Shown: piece by piece, positions 60,583 to 64,000 of the stretch
How the letters are laid out: each line of letters starts with the position of its first letter
Position numbering within the stretch: the first letter of the stretch is position 1
From: Rhizophagus clarus
Lineage: Eukaryota; Glomeromycota; Glomeromycetes; Glomerales; Glomeraceae
Reading direction: 5' to 3'
NCBI GenBank assembly: GCA_015698045.1
Contig: BLAL01000013.1
Span: forward strand, 992,001-1,056,000
DNA length: 64,000 bases
Notes under the pieces: model-generated
What the model was told of the DNA's origin: nothing
Seen by the model: the letters and a program-made list of their open reading frames with translations, nothing else
Databases searched by the model: none
Position numbers and translations under genes: made by a program

Positions 60583-62720
60583 ATGTCTGATATTCGGGAA
60601 GATTTAGTTGATGCTGCGATTGACAGAACGTATGCGTTAGAATATTTATGATGATTTACATAAACGATATGAATTTAAAAAACAAACAATTCTTGCTGAT
60701 GAATTACTTACAGAAAATGAAAATTGGAAGCAGTAAAAATATTAACTATATCTTATGAAGAAGATAAAGTTGAGCTTAACGAAGGATCAAAAAGAATTTG
60801 TGAAAATTGTAATCAAGAATGTTTAGCTACATTATTTTGTGAACATTGTGTTCGAAATTATTTAAAAGCAAAATTTCAAATTGGACATCTGGAAATGATG
60901 ATGTTGATAATTTAATACAAGAATGTCAAATGAAAGCAATAGGACCAGATTTTATACCAGAATGGATACCATACAATGATCTAGAGGATATTGAATATCT
61001 AACAAAAAGTGGATGTTCTGAAATTTATACGGCAACTTGGATTGGTGGATATTTTATGGAATGGGATTCTAAAGAACAACAATTGAAAAGATTTAGAGAA
61101 CAAGCAGTGGTGCTTAAAAGATTAGAAAATATTGAAAATGCAAATCAAAGTTGGTTTGAAGAGGTTAGCAGTCTAATATTTTAAAAAATTAACAACTAAA
61201 CTTTTTAATTAAAATAATTTAATGAATTTTCTTGTAGGCAAAATTACATTTAACTATAAGCAATAAATATCCAGAAATTGTACAATGTTACGGTTTAACA
61301 AAAGATCCATCAAATGGAAGTTATATGCTTGTAATAGACAGAATGAATACAGATTTAAGAAAATATTTACAACAAAATAATAATCAACTTACATAGAAAG
61401 AAAGAATTCAGATTACTGTTCAAATAATTGGTTCACTTACGAGAATTCACGATGAGAATGCAATTCATGGAGATTTACATTCTGGAAGTATTTTATTATT
61501 TATACCTCAATTTAGAATCAGTGATCTTGGATTTTGTGGTCCAGCAGATAAACCGTTAAAATGTGTATATGGAAATCTTCCTTATATAGCACTTGAGGTT
61601 ATTATTGGAAAAGAACAGACTTTTAAGTCTGATATTTATAGTATTGCAATGCTTATGTGGGAAATTTCGTCTGGACAACCATCATTTTATAATTTTATAC
61701 ATAATTATGATCTTGCTATGAATATTGTTAATGGTATAAGACCAAAAATTGTATCAGGAGCTCCTTTAGAATATAGACATTTAATGAAACAGTGTTGGGA
61801 TGCTTGATCCATTAAAAAGACCTGATGCTCATGAACTTTGGGATAAAATATGTGAAATTAATTGCTTTGATCAAAATAAATCAAATATTCAATTAGAGGA
61901 GAATAATAATTTGATAGTTAATAGTCTAGAAAGCTATATAAATTGTACAAGTAAAGTTTATCAATTTAAAAATCTTACTGAACCAAGAAATGTAACAGAA
62001 GGTAATATATTAGTTATTTGATTTTAAAGAGTATAAAAATTATAATTATTAACGACATTGATTTTTAATTGAAACAATAGAAGAATTACAAGGTAATAGT
62101 TTATTTTTAAATTTTTCATTATACTATAATGATTAAATGAACTTTTAGCATTTTACAGCAAATCTTATAACTTTTATATTCCTTATGACAGTAAGGACTA
62201 TTAGATAAATATTAAGTCGTATGTAATGATTATTTAACTATTTCATTGATTTGATGTTTTTTTTTAGTTAATGATTTTGATAAATCAGTCAAACAAGAAG
62301 ATAATGTAACATTAATTAACAAAGGTAATTGTAAACTCATTTGTTTTTAACAGAAATAATCAAATCAATAATAACTTACTATTTAATAATTAGATAATAG
62401 TAAAACTTAACCAAAGTATTTAATGGATTAACTGGAATTAAAGTATGTTAATTTATCACAGATTATTAAATCGTTTTTTAAAATTTATCGTTTAAATTCT
62501 TCAGATATTCAAATGGAGAAGAAATAATGCAACAACAAAGAAAAAATATTTATATTGATGGTATACGAACAAATTATTTTTAATGGAAATTTATATTTAT
62601 ATTATAGTTAATTCTAATTTTGTTTTAAATGAATATAGATGAGGATGAAGTACACAATAATTCTAATCTTCATTCAGAGGAACAAGATGAATCAGAAATT
62701 CCTGATAGTAAGTATTTTGT
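60583..62720 (+). pseudogene. TKL-like kinase, copy B, multiply frameshifted
   Basis: The gene starts MSDIREDLVDAAIDR like copy A, then shows at least five lesions relative to it. A deletion of about 8 bp near 60638 leads to TGA. One-base indels lie near 60725 and 60884. A TAG at 61394-61396 replaces a Trp codon. One base is inserted near 61803. Recognisable pieces include RICENCNQECL, YLTKSGCSEIYTATW, AVVLKRL, HGDLHSGS (catalytic Asp kept, but the following Asn is Ser), ISDLGFCG and YIALE (APE Pro is Leu). Traces of the 3' mini-exons can be followed to about 62710. It is 4,865 bp downstream of copy A, measured start to start, in the same orientation: a tandem duplicate. Confidence 0.85.
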
Positions 62721-64000
62721 TTTGAAATTTTATTCAACTTCAAATAGGTATTAATCAAATTTTGTTTTCTAAGTAATGCATTTAGATATTTTGATACAAA
62801 ATATTTTACAAATACTAATACAATTATCATTATTGAAATTTTCTTTTATAAATTATTTGAACACTAAAGGCTAAAGTAGTAAGATAACTGATAATGATAA
62901 GTCATTTTTCAAGATTCTTAATTTGTGTTTTAAATAATTTGTAATTTAAATAATTTATTTATTTTGATTTGTTATGGAATTTATCAAAATTTTTTTTTTA
63001 GCTAATTTTTTTGATAAGCTAAAAAAAATAATAAATAAACCAAATTATAAATATCATTTATCAAAGTTTTGACGAGCATTAGTATTGTATACATACTATG
63101 TGATCGAATTCATAGTATATACAAGTTATTCACCACTTGACAAAACTCATATCATCTACCTTGTTAATTCTAGTTCATTTGCCGCATCTCATAATAATAC
63201 AATTGTGCCTAGAACTTCGATGAATTTTAATTTGACACTAAAATTCAGAATTCCATTCTTAATTGGCGCTATAAAGTGTTTATACCTCTGGACTAAATCA
63301 TAGTATTGGTTCAAATAAAACGAAATCTGATCATTCCAAAAAAATAATTGGATATTCAATACGAACTAGATTTGTGTATTATTAGAAAACAAAATAGGTA
63401 AATTCGTAGAATATATGTTATAAGAATTCAAAGGCTACTATGAAATAGATTATGGTAAAGAATTTGTATAATCATCTTGTAAATATAATTGTAAGAGAAT
63501 TTAATAAAAAATTTTTCAAATGACGCTATATTGCGGTATAGGCAAAGATTTAGTTATATATATTCCTGCAAATAAATTCTATTAGAAAAAGTAATTTGAA
63601 TTATTGTAAATTAGATAAATATTACCTTTGAATGTTTTTCCAGATTCATTTTATATTTCTTTTTTGTTCGAAAAGTAATAATGTGATATATCGTAATGAG
63701 ATATCACATCTGATCTGTAATAGTTTTAAGAATCTTACCTTGTATATCACATAAATTATGAAAATTTATACTAATCTACAGTACATCGGCACAACATATA
63801 TACACTTTATTAATGTGATTTGAATACTTTAAATAATATAAATAAAGTTAACCTCTCACTCATTAATAAAAATCATAACTTTGATGCATTAAATTCCGAA
63901 GTTTTCAATATTATAATATCGGCTGGAGTTACAAAGACAGATCAGGAAAAAAGTCATTCATACCAATTTACAGTCTACTTTTTACTATATTTAATCTATC
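62721..64000. other. Intergenic AT-rich DNA to the window end
   Basis: I find no supported gene. Small open frames here are short, AT-biased and lack splice or domain context. Confidence 0.45.

Overview
The window looks like nuclear DNA of a glomeromycotan (arbuscular mycorrhizal) fungus, most likely Rhizophagus or a close relative. The evidence is very AT-rich sequence, genes cut by many short GT-AG introns, a TKL-like kinase with the Cys-rich N-terminal module I associate with the large Rhizophagus kinase family, and abundant decayed DNA transposons and retroelements. No search was run, so the organism call is an inference.

Layout. (1) 1-3924, minus: 5' part of a DUF3684 (Nov/sacsin-type, HSP90-like ATPase) gene that runs off the left edge. 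(2) 3925-20880: a repeat island with a 1.07-kb GGGTC-ended element, tandem repeats, a 3.17-kb hAT transposon with a perfect 8-bp target duplication, a Ty3/gypsy pol fragment, a Tc1/mariner-type MITE and a degraded retroelement ORF1. (3) 20881-26657, minus: a second, complete and intact DUF3684 gene (14 exons, 1,555 codons by my model). (4) 26658-31511: an unrecognised pseudogene and a nested pair of non-autonomous elements. (5) 31512-40749, plus: a large VLIG-type GTPase / Cys-His-rich / VWA gene that has become a pseudogene (lost splice acceptor, 1-bp deletion, two stops, MITE in an intron). (6) 44741-53603, plus: its intact tandem paralogue (33 exons, 2,151 codons). (7) 55718-57998, plus: a kinase-like gene with Asn in place of the catalytic Asp, and (8) 60583 to about 62720, its frameshifted tandem copy.

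Three unrelated families (HSP90-like ATPase, very large GTPase with VWA, kinase-like protein) each occur as a head-to-tail pair within 64 kb. In each of the two pairs where both copies are fully visible, one copy is decaying. Nothing in the sequence proves that the families act together. Because ATPase, GTPase/VWA and kinase modules recur in surveillance and conflict systems, the cluster is the best candidate here for an undescribed functional system. All exon coordinates are hand-made models built from splice consensus, reading phase and comparison of the paralogous copies within the window.
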